Shown here: positions 9,156 through 18,744 of the stretch, piece after piece | Layout of the letters: every line of letters begins with the position of its first letter | How positions within the stretch are numbered: the first letter of the stretch is position 1 | From: an uncultured Muribaculaceae bacterium | Lineage (GTDB): Bacteria; Bacteroidota; Bacteroidia; Bacteroidales; Muribaculaceae | Assembly: GCA_910579845.1 (NCBI GenBank) | Contig: CAJTWL010000007.1 | Coordinates: 42,334-106,333, forward strand | Length of the DNA stretch: 64,000 nt | Direction: 5' to 3' | The notes under the pieces: generated by a model | The model's input: only the letters and a program-made list of their open reading frames with translations | Database searches by the model: none | What the model was told of the DNA's origin: nothing | Made by a program: the position numbers and the translations under genes

Positions 9156-10347
9156 ATTGTCTATTGTTTTTGTAAATAGAATCATATCTGTCCAATACCT
9201 CACCTACAACGTCTTCCCAACTTCGCACTAAAGTGTTTCTTGCATTATAACTTACTTCTTTTAGAATGTCTTTATGCTTTTGCAAAAACATAATTGCTTT
9301 TGCAAACTCTTTGGGGTTCTTCTTGACAAGGAAACCATTGTACCCGTCTCGTATCACTTCTGACGCGGTAGATTCTTCCAAAAGCATTGTAGGCGTACCC
9401 ATGGCAGCCGCCTCTCTCAAAACAAGAGGTGCATTGTCATAGAAAGAAGGAAACAGGAAAAGATCAGAAGCCGCATAATAATCACTTATTTTTTTTCTGT
9501 CTCTAATCGCTCCATGCATCGTGCAACAGTCTTCAAGTCCATACTCTATTATTTTATTACGTATGTCATTGGCTGCATATCCCGTGCCTATGAAGTTCAT
9601 GGTAAAAGAGAGCGAGTCCTTAAGTTCCTTAAGAGTATCTAATATTACGTCAATTCCTTTCTCCCATATATGTTGTCCTAAGAATAGAAGGGCGATGCTT
9701 TTTTCAGGAATATTAAGTCTTTTTTTTGCTCTGAGTTTATAATCCATAAGATCACCCTGCACAATTGACGAAAAATCGTTGCCATTCTCAACAACAGTCA
9801 GTTTCCCTTTGTACCCATATTCCCTTACAGTATCTTCAACGAATGCCTGTGGAATCCACACTTCATCGCATAAATTGAAGAAATCAATTATTCTCTGCAT
9901 AATTATCGGTATCATCCATCTTGTATTATTGAATGAATGGCTGAGATCATCTTTGTATTTTGAATGAAATGTACCGATCAGTGGCACTCCCCTTTTCTTT
10001 TTTACATACACGCCAAGTCTTCCTGAGGAGAAGGGACAATGTGCATGGACTATTTTGAAGTTTGTATTTCTTAAACGATACCATATAAATGGATCCAACT
10101 TGGGATAGCCGTATCTGTACGGACTTCTCGAACGGATAGGAAGTGAGAAATAGCGCAACACATCATAAGGCTTCTCTATAATCTCCGGATTCCAAGGAGT
10201 GACAACACATGTTGGTGCTCCATATTTTTTTAACCAATATGCATAATTTTCCACAGTAAGAGATACCCCATCCAGAATTGGAGGAAAGCTATCGTTAAAG
10301 ATGCCATAAAGTCCCTTATCTTTTGGAATGCTGAATGGATTATTCAT
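9130..10347 (-). CDS. Glycosyltransferase, family 4 (GT-B fold)
   Basis: A 405-aa cytoplasmic or membrane-associated sugar transferase. The N-terminal acceptor half holds FPPILDGVSLTVENYAYWL (Pro/Gly-rich first loop) and HAHCPFSSGRLG. The C-terminal donor half holds FLGQHIWEKGIDVILDTL and the E-x7-E region PSFYDNAPLVLREAAAMGTP. It leads the cluster with the UPF0104 protein and kdsB. The acceptor is probably a glycolipid, but nothing visible defines donor or acceptor. Confidence 0.85.
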   Translation of the reverse strand: MNNPFSIPKDKGLYGIFNDSFPPILDGVSLTVENYAYWLKKYGAPTCVVTPWNPEIIEKPYDVLRYFSLPIRSRSPYRYGYPKLDPFIWYRLRNTNFKIVHAHCPFSSGRLGVYVKKKRGVPLIGTFHSKYKDDLSHSFNNTRWMIPIIMQRIIDFFNLCDEVWIPQAFVEDTVREYGYKGKLTVVENGNDFSSIVQGDLMDYKLRAKKRLNIPEKSIALLFLGQHIWEKGIDVILDTLKELKDSLSFTMNFIGTGYAANDIRNKIIEYGLEDCCTMHGAIRDRKKISDYYAASDLFLFPSFYDNAPLVLREAAAMGTPTMLLEESTASEVIRDGYNGFLVKKNPKEFAKAIMFLQKHKDILKEVSYNARNTLVRSWEDVVGEVLDRYDSIYKNNRQYDSWQIRK

Positions 10348-10452
10348 TTTCTGTGTTTATTGTATGTATAATATGTCTGTTATTTCACAAAATTAAGTTA
10401 ATTTTATAACAACTGAATGTCTCATATGGTAAATATTTGGTAAATATTTTTT

Positions 10453-10652
10453 TTAGAGTGTGTTTGGATTTAACTTTCCTTTACATGAAGTTTTTTTTTG
10501 AGGGAATTCCACAAGTTGAAGAAGGAGCATAGCGGGCTATGCGACAGATGAGACTTGGTGAAATTCACCGGAAAGAACCTTCAGGGGAAGGAAAAGAATA
10601 TCTCAGACATATTCAAACATATAATTCGTGTTAAATTCAAACACACTCTTAA
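10453..10652. repeat. Intergenic foldback repeat, copy 3
   Basis: Ends TTAGAGTGTGTTTGGATTTA and TAAATTCAAACACACTCTTA pair. The centre repeats GGAGCATAGCGGGCTATGCGAC and GATGAGACTTGGTG. The rest of the 555-nt gap before tRNA-Cys (10653-10855) is AT-rich, with no open frame or structure that I can support. Confidence 0.75.
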
Positions 10653-10855
10653 ATACAGGAAAATGTTTTTAATATGTGAGTAGGTATTCAAATTAAAAGA
10701 TAATAAGTGTTTTTACTTTTATGCATAAATTTAATCTGAACACTTACTTAAATCGATATGATAAACTCAATAGGGTGATTTTCTTGAATGCCGCATTCTG
10801 AAGTATTTATTGTATCAATATCAAGTAACATGAAATAAAAATATTGAAAAGGGTG

Positions 10856-10886
10856 TTGTATAATTAAAATAAAAATTATAACTTTG
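10856..10886 (+). promoter_or_regulatory. Promoter of tRNA-Cys
   Basis: TAACTTTG at 10879-10886 matches the -7 box; TTG at 10856-10858 sits at the expected -33 distance. Transcription would begin just before the tRNA at 10904. Confidence 0.6.
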
Positions 10887-10903
10887 CACTCGCAAAAGTT
10901 AAG

Positions 10904-10974
10904 GGTGCCATGTCCGAGTGGTTAGGTACCGGTCTGCAAAACCGTTCACACCAGTTCGAATCTGGTTGGCACCT
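10904..10974 (+). tRNA. tRNA-Cys (GCA)
   Basis: A 71-nt cloverleaf: acceptor arms GGTGCCA and TGGCACC, T-arm CCAGTTCGAATCTGG, and anticodon loop CTGCAAA with GCA at 936-938 of this kilobase. CCA is not encoded. A promoter and a terminator flank it. Confidence 0.95.
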
Positions 10975-10975
10975 C

Positions 10976-11006
10976 AAAAGCACTTCCAATTGGAAGTGCT
11001 TTTTTA
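10976..11006 (+). terminator. Terminator of tRNA-Cys
   Basis: The stem AAAAGCACTTCC / GGAAGTGCTTTT with a 4-base loop and a T-run starts two bases after the tRNA. Confidence 0.9.
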
Positions 11007-11015
11007 TTATGTCTT

Positions 11016-11231
11016 TTAGAGAGTGTTTGGATTTAAATGATTTTAGCACAAATAGAGACTTCGGAGGGATTTTTCAAGATTCAGGAGGGAGCATTTGTGT
11101 CAGCCGGACTCCGGTCGGGCTATGTGACCGGATGAATCTTTGGGAAAGTACCCGGAGAATCGTTTGTGATGAAATCAAAATTCCCATACTCTTTATTAAT
11201 GTTTAATTTGCTTTAAATTCAAACACTCTAA
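11016..11231. repeat. Intergenic foldback repeat, copy 4
   Basis: Ends TTAGAGAGTGTTTGGATTTA and AAATTCAAACACTCTAA pair. It matches copy 2 through most of its length, but the central hairpin carries about 18 extra bases (CAGCCGGACTCCGGTCGG region), which themselves contain a small inverted repeat. An open frame through the tRNA and this repeat is not a gene. Confidence 0.75.
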
Positions 11232-11422
11232 GATTAAGGAATAATTAAGCATGTGAAATCTGATCAGGCTGAAAATGTTAAATTTCTGTTAAAATGCGAA
11301 TTATAAATACTTAATATTGGTGAGAGGTTATAAAGTTTTAACGATATTTTCTTAACTTTACATTGATTGTATTCTGTGTATTATATCTAATCCAAGATCT
11401 TAACTACCTTAAAATTCTATAT

Positions 11423-14233
11423 ATGAAAAAAATATTAATTATTGCAATGCTAATCTTTGCAATCGGTAATTCAGCGTTTGCTATTACTCCAAATGAAAAC
11501 GGGATATATGAAATTGCCAATGCATCGCAACTTGAAGAATTCGCAGCCATTGTTAATTCAGGTCAGAATACGACAAATGCTGTACTTACAAGTAACATAG
11601 ATATGAACGGTGTCACACACACACCAATCGGAAATTCGAGCAATGTTCCATATAAAGGAGTATTTAACGGAAGATTCCATAAAATTTCAAATCTTAAATT
11701 AGGTGATGGAAATAGTGAAAATGTTGCTCTTTTCGGATTTGCCGGATCAGGTGCAAAAATATGTAATCTTATAATAGATAAAAATTCATCATTTTCCGGG
11801 CGGGATCATTGTGCGTCATTTGTATCCCGGTGTTGTGACACAGAGAAGGGAGTTGCGGAATTTTCATGTCTTGGCACCTCCGCATCTGTCAAAGCATATA
11901 GTACAGACTCCTCAAAAGGTCATGCATCCGGTTTAGTGGGTGTTTCAGACGGTAATGTCGCTTATAGATTTAGTAATTGTTACAACCTTGGCGCTGTTCG
12001 TGGCGTTACAGTGGGTGGAATGTCATGTGGCGCCCCGACAGCAGTATGTCATTCATGTTTTACGGTTACCGATGTAAAGGTTCAGGCAACAGCTTCTTCC
12101 GGTGCAAAAAATCCATCCCCTGTTGGTTATGTTTTTATCAAAGGTGTTGTCGATTTCTCCGAAGGCTGGGGATATAATTTTTTCTTTGGTAGTAATACTG
12201 ATGAAATCTTTTATCCGAGTATTACTCAGTCTGCCAAGAAATGGACAGATCTGACAAAGCCTTATTCTCCAGGTAATCATGGTGTATATAAAGTCCTTGC
12301 TGCCGACTGGAGTAGCACAGGACAACTATGCTGGTATCTGAATAATTGTTCATCAGATGATCCGGTATGGGGACAAGATCTTACTAAAGATGAATTTCCT
12401 ACATTTATGCCTGGAACGCCCGTAGTTGTTAAAGAAAACGGTATATATAAAAACAATGGCGTGACAATTTCTGGTGATTATGACAATGATCCGGGAAATG
12501 ATAAAGTAACGTTGACAGGAAAAGTCCTTTGTGGCAATTCTCCGGTTGTCGGAGCACAGGTTTCAGATGGAATAAATGTGACGCTTACCGATGAAAACGG
12601 GTGCTATAATATTAAATCTGCTAAAGAGACAGGGATGGTTTTTGTATGTAACCCGAAAGGTTATAAATATGTTTTCAAAAACCGTGAACCTCAGTTTTAT
12701 CATCGTGTCGATGATAAAAATCCATCAAAAGTCGAGGAATGTAATTTTGAACTTGAAAGAGACAATGCTACGGATCATGCAGTTCTTATGATTGCAGACA
12801 TCCAGATATGTGGGCGAATTGATGATCAATATTTGTTTCGTGATAAGACGATACCTGATATAAATGAGACTATTGCCAAGCAACGTAAAGATGGGAAAGG
12901 AGTATATATTATTACTTTAGGAGATCAATCATATAATACCTACTGGGGTACAAAAGGTATTGGAATACCTGAAACGGCAGCCTTCATGGAAGGGATGACT
13001 CCTGATGCTATCTTTAATTGTATGGGCAATCATGATAATGATCCTGCTGTTGCGGGTGATTGGGACGCTTCGCTAAAATATAGACAGCAATGGGGACCTA
13101 CATATTATTCATTTAATATAGGGAACTTTCATTATGTCGTGCTTGACAATATTCTGTTTGATAATCCAAACAAAGATAATAAATATGAAATCGGTATAAC
13201 GGACACAATGTTCGGTTGGCTTAATAAGGATCTTTCGAATATTTCAAAAGATACCCCGGTTGTGATATGTATGCATGCTCCTTTATTCCGTCGTCCTCAG
13301 TGCTCAGAACCTAACGTTCCTAAGGCACCATCATATCGCTATGATTACGGAACCAGATTAGCCAATTATCTCAGAAGTTTTGAGAATATATATGTTTTCA
13401 CAGGTCATGCGCATACTTGCCATACTGAATCTAATGCAAATATCAGAGAGTATAATGTAGGAGCTCCCGGAGGTAATTTGTGGTGGACAGGTCATTTTAC
13501 TGAAAATAATTTTGTGTGTTCGGATGGCGCAGCCGGTGGCTATAGAATCGTAGAAACTTCCGGCAACGATATGAAAACTATTTATAAGAGTATCGGCTTT
13601 GATGATGATTATCAATTCCGAGCATATGATTTAAATAATTGCTATATTACTGCTGAAAGATTCGCACCTTCTTACAAAAATCCGTCTGACATAGATACTT
13701 GGCTTGCCAATGGATATGGATATGATAAGACGGATTATAATCCGGATGGCTCAGCCAAGATGCCAAACCGTATTTTAATTAATGTTTTCGGATATGATCC
13801 CCAATGGAATGTTGAGGTTTTTGAGGCTGGAAAATCAATTAAAGTCGATCGCATCAGCACGTATGATCCTTTCTCTATGATTTCAGACGGATGCCAAAGA
13901 TTTGAAAAAACGGGACACAATACAGCAGGAAATCCCACACTTAATTCACACATGTTTATTGCTCAGGCTACTTCGCCGACATCAACTCTTACTATTAAAG
14001 TGACAGACGAGAATGGAGTTGTTCATTCACGCATAATGCAGCGACCTAAGGAGTTCTCGATAAATGAATATCTACCTTCCAAAGAAATGAGTTCTATAAT
14101 AGATATAGAGGATGAAACAGAGATAATGTCACCTGAGTATTATGATTTGACCGGTTCAAGAGTAAAAGAACCTACAAATGGTATATATATTATGCGTATA
14201 GGAGGAAAGTGTAAAAAGATTCTGGTAAAATAA
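11423..14233 (+). CDS. Secreted calcineurin-like phosphoesterase with T9SS-type C-terminus
   Basis: From the ATG at 11423 (chosen because MKKILIIAMLIFAIGNSAFA is a clean signal peptide) the order is: a repeat-rich N-terminal region resembling GLUG-type segments (about 25-330); a Ig-like metallophosphatase N-domain (LTGKVLCGNSPVVGAQVSDG); the metallophosphoesterase core with IADIQICG, TLGDQSYNTYWG, MGNHDND, CMHAPLFRR and FTGHAHTCH; a C-terminal domain; and a sorting-like tail (YYDLTGSRV ... GIYIMRIGGK). Probably an envelope or secreted phosphoesterase; substrate unknown. The next gene is a shorter paralogue. Confidence 0.85.
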   Translation: MKKILIIAMLIFAIGNSAFAITPNENGIYEIANASQLEEFAAIVNSGQNTTNAVLTSNIDMNGVTHTPIGNSSNVPYKGVFNGRFHKISNLKLGDGNSENVALFGFAGSGAKICNLIIDKNSSFSGRDHCASFVSRCCDTEKGVAEFSCLGTSASVKAYSTDSSKGHASGLVGVSDGNVAYRFSNCYNLGAVRGVTVGGMSCGAPTAVCHSCFTVTDVKVQATASSGAKNPSPVGYVFIKGVVDFSEGWGYNFFFGSNTDEIFYPSITQSAKKWTDLTKPYSPGNHGVYKVLAADWSSTGQLCWYLNNCSSDDPVWGQDLTKDEFPTFMPGTPVVVKENGIYKNNGVTISGDYDNDPGNDKVTLTGKVLCGNSPVVGAQVSDGINVTLTDENGCYNIKSAKETGMVFVCNPKGYKYVFKNREPQFYHRVDDKNPSKVEECNFELERDNATDHAVLMIADIQICGRIDDQYLFRDKTIPDINETIAKQRKDGKGVYIITLGDQSYNTYWGTKGIGIPETAAFMEGMTPDAIFNCMGNHDNDPAVAGDWDASLKYRQQWGPTYYSFNIGNFHYVVLDNILFDNPNKDNKYEIGITDTMFGWLNKDLSNISKDTPVVICMHAPLFRRPQCSEPNVPKAPSYRYDYGTRLANYLRSFENIYVFTGHAHTCHTESNANIREYNVGAPGGNLWWTGHFTENNFVCSDGAAGGYRIVETSGNDMKTIYKSIGFDDDYQFRAYDLNNCYITAERFAPSYKNPSDIDTWLANGYGYDKTDYNPDGSAKMPNRILINVFGYDPQWNVEVFEAGKSIKVDRISTYDPFSMISDGCQRFEKTGHNTAGNPTLNSHMFIAQATSPTSTLTIKVTDENGVVHSRIMQRPKEFSINEYLPSKEMSSIIDIEDETEIMSPEYYDLTGSRVKEPTNGIYIMRIGGKCKKILVK

Positions 14234-14296
14234 TAGCATATATAAGCTGTTTTAGCATGTTGTAATAACTTTTTTAACAATAATATCATAACTTTA

Positions 14297-16015
14297 ATGA
14301 ATTCTATTAAATTAACATTGATGACATTGGGACTGACATCTGTTGTTTGTCTGAATGCGCAATCCACTTTTAATTCATCGCTGCCGGTGAAACCCGGTAA
14401 AGGGGTTACGGTTGCAGGTACAGTTGAATGTGACGGAAAGCCTGTAGCCGGTGTCGTTGTATCTGACGGATATGAAGTAACAAAAACTGACAAAAAAGGA
14501 GCTTACTATTTGAAATCTGCAAAACAGAATCCGCAGGTTTTCATTACCTCTCCATCGGGATATGAAGTCTATAGAGAAGATGCTGTTCCTGAATTCTGGG
14601 CTGATTTCATACAGCCGTCGGACAAGTATGAACGCCACGACTTTAGACTTAAAAAGATAGATAACACAAAACATGCTACTATTCTCATAACGGATGTGCA
14701 CCTCGCAAATCAGCGTAACGATGTGAATATATTTGCTAATGATTATGTTGATAGAATACGCGAAGAAGTCAAGAAATATAATGAAAGGGGGATTCCTGTT
14801 TATACACTTAATTTAGGTGATGCTTCGTGGGATATATACTGGTACGGACATAAGTTTGACATATCGGATTTTCGTAAAGTATTAAAAGATTCGAATTATC
14901 CGACAGCAGTCTACAGCTGTATGGGAAATCATGATAACGATGCAAAGACACAACCCGGTGAAAATGCGGATTTCGAGGCATCACTCCCCTATCAAAAGGT
15001 GATGGGACCGCGTTATTATTCCCAGAATATCGGCGGTGTGCACTATGTATTTCTTGATAACATTCATTACATCAATAATGTCGCAGATAATCCTACATAT
15101 TATGAAATAAAGAATAAACGTAATTATGTAGAAGATTTTACACCGGAACAGCTTGCGTGGTTGAGAAAGGATCTTGCCAACGTATCATACGACACTCCGG
15201 TTATTGTTGCAATGCATGGTCCGATGTTCCGTCGTAAGCCATATAATTATAAACCGTCATGGTCTCATGTCGCTGATGATATCTATATTCGTACAGATAA
15301 TGAGAGTACACGTGAACTGATGAGTATTCTCAAACCCTATAAAAATGTACACACAGTTTGTGGTCATTCTCATAATCAATGCCTTATCCGTCTTCCTGAA
15401 AACATACAGAATCTAACCGAACATAATATTTCAGGTACATGTGGATCCTGGTGGAAAACCCGTGCCACCGGTCTTAAAAATCTTTGCCCGGATGGGACTC
15501 CTGCCGCATTTGAGGTATTAACGGCGGATGGTCCTGAAATAAAATGGGAGCATAGACCATTTGAATATGTTCCTGAAAAGAAATTCTTTGCATGGGATAT
15601 GAATGGTGTTAAAGAATATTTCAGGAATGACGCAGAGATACAGGCATTTCTGAAAATGTATCCAAAGTGGACAGATTATAGCGAAGTGCCTGAAAACTAT
15701 GTATATGTGAACTTGTGGGAATGGGATCCGGACGGCACCCTTACAATTATGGAGAATGGCAAAGAATTGCCCGTAGAGATTGTAAATGAGGAGAATCCGA
15801 TATATACAGCGTCTTATATGGTAAGAAACACCATTTGGCTGAATTTATGGAATAATGCAGGATATCAGACTCCCCGTAAATACCAGCTGTTCCGTGCAAA
15901 AGCTTCAACTTCCGATGCTCCTATAGAAATTAAATGGAAAGATTATTTTGGCAATGAGACAAAATCTATTCTAAATCGACCCGCAACCTTCACATTGGAG
16001 TCGCTGAAGGACTAA
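14297..16015 (+). CDS. Secreted calcineurin-like phosphoesterase (paralogue)
   Basis: A 572-aa tandem paralogue of the preceding protein without its N-terminal repeat region or sorting tail. The signal peptide ends near VCLNAQ. The N-domain (VAGTVECDGKPVAGVVVSDG) and the metallophosphoesterase motifs ITDVHLANQ, LGDASWDIYW, MGNHDNDA, AMHGPMFRR and CGHSHNQ align with the first copy, so all metal ligands appear intact. The 63-base gap suggests a shared transcript ended by the terminator at 16035. Confidence 0.85.
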   Translation: MNSIKLTLMTLGLTSVVCLNAQSTFNSSLPVKPGKGVTVAGTVECDGKPVAGVVVSDGYEVTKTDKKGAYYLKSAKQNPQVFITSPSGYEVYREDAVPEFWADFIQPSDKYERHDFRLKKIDNTKHATILITDVHLANQRNDVNIFANDYVDRIREEVKKYNERGIPVYTLNLGDASWDIYWYGHKFDISDFRKVLKDSNYPTAVYSCMGNHDNDAKTQPGENADFEASLPYQKVMGPRYYSQNIGGVHYVFLDNIHYINNVADNPTYYEIKNKRNYVEDFTPEQLAWLRKDLANVSYDTPVIVAMHGPMFRRKPYNYKPSWSHVADDIYIRTDNESTRELMSILKPYKNVHTVCGHSHNQCLIRLPENIQNLTEHNISGTCGSWWKTRATGLKNLCPDGTPAAFEVLTADGPEIKWEHRPFEYVPEKKFFAWDMNGVKEYFRNDAEIQAFLKMYPKWTDYSEVPENYVYVNLWEWDPDGTLTIMENGKELPVEIVNEENPIYTASYMVRNTIWLNLWNNAGYQTPRKYQLFRAKASTSDAPIEIKWKDYFGNETKSILNRPATFTLESLKD

Positions 16016-16034
16016 TCGGCAAATTTATAAAATT

Positions 16035-16078
16035 AAAACGGGGCAAGCTATATTAATAAAAGCTTGCCCCCGTTTTTT
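16035..16078. terminator. Strong terminator between phosphoesterase gene and rpe-like gene
   Basis: AAAACGGGGCAAGCT pairs with AGCTTGCCCCCGTTTT (one bulged C) and T6 follows on the plus strand. The A-run on the other side also suits the converging minus-strand gene. Confidence 0.85.
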
Positions 16079-16091
16079 ACTCATTATTTAT

Positions 16092-16763
16092 TTAGCTTAT
16101 TGCCTGGCGGAATGCCGGGACGGTATCAGAAAGTTTCATCCCTTTTCTGTATATACCGGCGGTACCCCCGACAAAGATGGATGCCCCATCTTTTGCCATC
16201 TTCTTCGCACGTTCGCAACTTACACTGCCGTCGACACTTATTTCGATATTATTATAACCGTTGGAATCAAGAAAATTTCTTGTTTCTCCAACTTTATCCA
16301 AAATGCCGTCTATAAGTTTCCCCCCTGCAAAGCCAGGTCGTACAAGCATAAGAGTCACTGTATCAAGTATAGGAAGATACTGTTTCAAAGTTTCAACTGG
16401 CGTTTCAGGACTGACTGCCATTCCAAAAGCCACCCCTTTTTCTGCAAGATAATCTTTTATAGGCTTGGCATTTATCCCAAGTTCAACATGAATTGTAACT
16501 ATATCTCCTTTGCGTAGATCCATGTGCTGTATGAGAGAGAAAGGATCATCTGCCATCAGATGTATGTCCAAAGGCATATCCGTCACATCATGCATAGCTT
16601 TTATGAAATCCAAGCCAAACGTCAGATTAGGTACGAAATGTGCATCCATTACATCAACATGCAGCATATCCACACCGTTTCTCTTCAATTCAATTATATC
16701 CGCACCTAGGTTCATTAGATCAGAACACATTACCGATACAGATATCTTGTTTTTGTAAGTCAT
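16092..16763 (-). CDS. Ribulose-phosphate 3-epimerase family protein
   Basis: A 223-aa TIM-barrel epimerase, probably acting on pentulose or hexulose phosphates. Family landmarks are SVMCSDLMNLG at the N-terminus, HVDVMDAHFVPNLTFG (metal-binding His and catalytic Asp), DIHLMADDP, and SVDGSVSCERA with the second catalytic Asp. The phosphate loop reads VRPGFAGGK instead of the VNPGFGGQ usual in Rpe. That leaves open an allulose-6-phosphate (AlsE-like) or related specificity. Confidence 0.8.
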   Translation of the reverse strand: MTYKNKISVSVMCSDLMNLGADIIELKRNGVDMLHVDVMDAHFVPNLTFGLDFIKAMHDVTDMPLDIHLMADDPFSLIQHMDLRKGDIVTIHVELGINAKPIKDYLAEKGVAFGMAVSPETPVETLKQYLPILDTVTLMLVRPGFAGGKLIDGILDKVGETRNFLDSNGYNNIEISVDGSVSCERAKKMAKDGASIFVGGTAGIYRKGMKLSDTVPAFRQAIS

Positions 16764-16794
16764 TGTGAGTTAAATTGGTTTATATAAAGAAATT

Positions 16795-17688
16795 TTATTC
16801 AATAGCTGTGTGTGATTCCAGTTCCGGTTCAATATGAACATATATAATCGTATCGGGACCAAACTTTTCATGTAGTTTGAATTCAACTCCTGAGGCGATT
16901 TCATGCGCTGCACGCACCGTGATATCGGGATCGACATGTATATTAACATCTACTATAAAAGAATGACCGTTTCTGCGTGCGCGAAGGTTATGTGCCCGTT
17001 TCACACCGTTTACCGATTTGATTATGTCAAGAATTTCGGATCTTTGTTTCTCCGGCAGACCCGCTTCAAGCAATTCATTAATGGAAGGACGAGCAAGTTT
17101 TAAAGCCGCTATTGCAATAAGTATTGCTATTAAGATAGCGGCTAATGGATCTAATATTCTCCAAGTTTCGCCTAAAAAGTATGAGGCTGATACTCCGACA
17201 AGTGTAGCTATTGATGATAAGGAATCGCTTCTGTGGTGCCATGCGTTTGCAATCAGCACACTTGAATCAAGCTTATTGCCATATTTTATTGTGTATCTAA
17301 AGCAGTATTCTTTAGATATTATTGATAATACAGCAATAACAATTGTCCAAATATTGGGTTTTGGGAGAGTTGTGCCCTGAATATATTTATTAATGGTAAT
17401 TCCACCTTCAATACCTATATATATGGCTACAATGAGAAGTATGAGCCCAATCATAACAGAGGCTATTGTTTCATATTTGCCGTGTCCGTATGGATGATCA
17501 GGGTCAGCTTTCTTATATGCAATACTGACAAAGAACAAGACAATAAAATCTGAAATAAAATCGCTTACCGAATGATATCCGTCTGCGACAAGAGCATCAC
17601 TATGACCCCAATAACCAAAAAATAACTTTAGAAAGACTAACAAGGCATTTATCCAGAAGCCGACAAGAGTAACTTTCCGGATTATCAT
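16795..17688 (-). CDS. Cation diffusion facilitator metal transporter
   Basis: An inner-membrane metal/proton antiporter. TM2 carries DALVADGYHSVSDFISDF and TM5 carries NAWHHRSDSLSS, the two HxxxD-type metal sites; HPYGHGKYE lies in the loop after TM2. A C-terminal cytoplasmic ferredoxin-like domain ends in HEKFGPDTIIYVHIEPE. Start 17688 (MIIRKVTLVGFW) is preferred, since the 29 extra residues from 17775 are Asn-rich and outside the family. Zn or Fe is likely but not determined. Confidence 0.88.
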   Translation of the reverse strand: MIIRKVTLVGFWINALLVFLKLFFGYWGHSDALVADGYHSVSDFISDFIVLFFVSIAYKKADPDHPYGHGKYETIASVMIGLILLIVAIYIGIEGGITINKYIQGTTLPKPNIWTIVIAVLSIISKEYCFRYTIKYGNKLDSSVLIANAWHHRSDSLSSIATLVGVSASYFLGETWRILDPLAAILIAILIAIAALKLARPSINELLEAGLPEKQRSEILDIIKSVNGVKRAHNLRARRNGHSFIVDVNIHVDPDITVRAAHEIASGVEFKLHEKFGPDTIIYVHIEPELESHTAIE

Positions 17689-17821
17689 TACATTGTTATT
17701 TATTACCTTATTATTCAAAATAAAATTATTGAAATTATTAAACACCTTCTTATTTCCTGTAAAACAGGTTAACATACAACTTTAGGATCAACATTATCAA
17801 TATTCGTATAATATTAACAAA

Positions 17822-17847
17822 AAAAGTCGAGATTTTACTCGACTTTT
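17822..17847 (-). terminator. Terminator of tRNA-Gln
   Basis: Ten-base arms AAAAGTCGAG / CTCGACTTTT are followed by a T-run on the minus strand, three bases downstream of the tRNA. Confidence 0.9.
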
Positions 17848-17850
17848 AGT

Positions 17851-17920
17851 TGCCTTGGAAAGACTCGAACTCTCACAAACGGAACCAGAATCCGGTGTGC
17901 TACCATTACACCACAAGGCA
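17851..17920 (-). tRNA. tRNA-Gln (CTG)
   Basis: Acceptor arms TGCCTTG and CAAGGCA pair, the D-arm is GTG...CAC, and the T-arm contains GTTCGAG. The anticodon loop TTCTGGT places CTG at 34-36. The first anticodon-stem pair would be C/T, so the stem has four good pairs. CCA is not encoded. Confidence 0.9.
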
Positions 17921-17965
17921 ATATTTAATCTCAAGAACAGTAGTTCTTTTGTCCTTTTGACACTG

Positions 17966-17996
17966 CAAAGTTATATCAATATTTTTAATTGACAAA
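17966..17996 (-). promoter_or_regulatory. Promoter of tRNA-Gln
   Basis: On the minus strand, TTTG, 19 bases and TAACTTTG match the Bacteroidota consensus exactly. It lies about 45 bases before the tRNA and is the reference for comparing the phage promoters. Confidence 0.75.
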
Positions 17997-18015
17997 ATAT
18001 TTTAATTAAAAAAAT

Positions 18016-18627
18016 TTATTCAGTTATAATTCTGCGGGCGCCCAGATACCGACCTTCGTAGTAACCTGCATAATTATCAATAGTTATACCCTTGCTTGAA
18101 CTGGCATGTATAAATTTGAATTTTCCGGTCGAATTGTCTGCCGATACAACTATACCTACATGTCCCACGGATTTCCCACTCCTGCGGCTTGTGAAAAATA
18201 CAAGATCTCCTTGTTGTAATTCATTTTTATTTACACTTTCACCTTGCAGGAATTGTGCTTTGCTTGACGGGCTAAGATTGATTCCAAATTGCCGGTATAC
18301 ATAACTGGAGAATCCAGAGCAATCAAATGCTCTTGGACCTTTTGAACCTCTCGAGTATGGTTTCCCGATGTGCTTTCTTGCTTCGGTAAGCAAATCAGAC
18401 AGCATGCCGAGATTCTCCGTGCTTAATTTTTGCTCGCTTTCTCTAAGAGCGATGTCTTTTTTCAGCAGGTCTGCCACTACGCTTTTATCCATTCCGGATT
18501 TGACATTTGCAAGTTTCTCCTTGTGTAGATTAGCTCTTGCAGATGCCGATTTTTTTGTGTTTTGAGCGTTAATTGCTGCAAAACAAAGAACAATTGATAT
18601 TGCAGTGAGATATTGTCTGAAATTCAT
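18016..18627 (-). CDS. Secreted NlpC/P60 peptidoglycan hydrolase
   Basis: A 203-aa cell-wall gamma-D-glutamyl endopeptidase-type enzyme. The signal peptide is about residues 1-21 (ending AAINAQ), a helical Lys-rich linker spans 22-80, and the NlpC/P60 domain covers about 80-203. Catalytic residues are Cys in FDCSGFSSYVYRQFG, His in VGHVGIVVS and His in KFIHASSSKG. It is single-domain, exported to the periplasm, and separated from the tRNA by 95 bases. Confidence 0.92.
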   Translation of the reverse strand: MNFRQYLTAISIVLCFAAINAQNTKKSASARANLHKEKLANVKSGMDKSVVADLLKKDIALRESEQKLSTENLGMLSDLLTEARKHIGKPYSRGSKGPRAFDCSGFSSYVYRQFGINLSPSSKAQFLQGESVNKNELQQGDLVFFTSRRSGKSVGHVGIVVSADNSTGKFKFIHASSSKGITIDNYAGYYEGRYLGARRIITE

Positions 18628-18744
18628 GATTATTCGATTAGCGTTTTCCTCTATTTGTAATTCAATAAATAATGAGGTGCTTTTGCGTATATACTATATG
18701 GTTAAAAGTATATTATGAAGTGATTTAAACTTTTTGCGAAAACC

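Noticed and set aside
10910..11206. 98-aa frame starting in tRNA-Cys
   Set aside because: It reads through a tRNA, its terminator and a foldback repeat.
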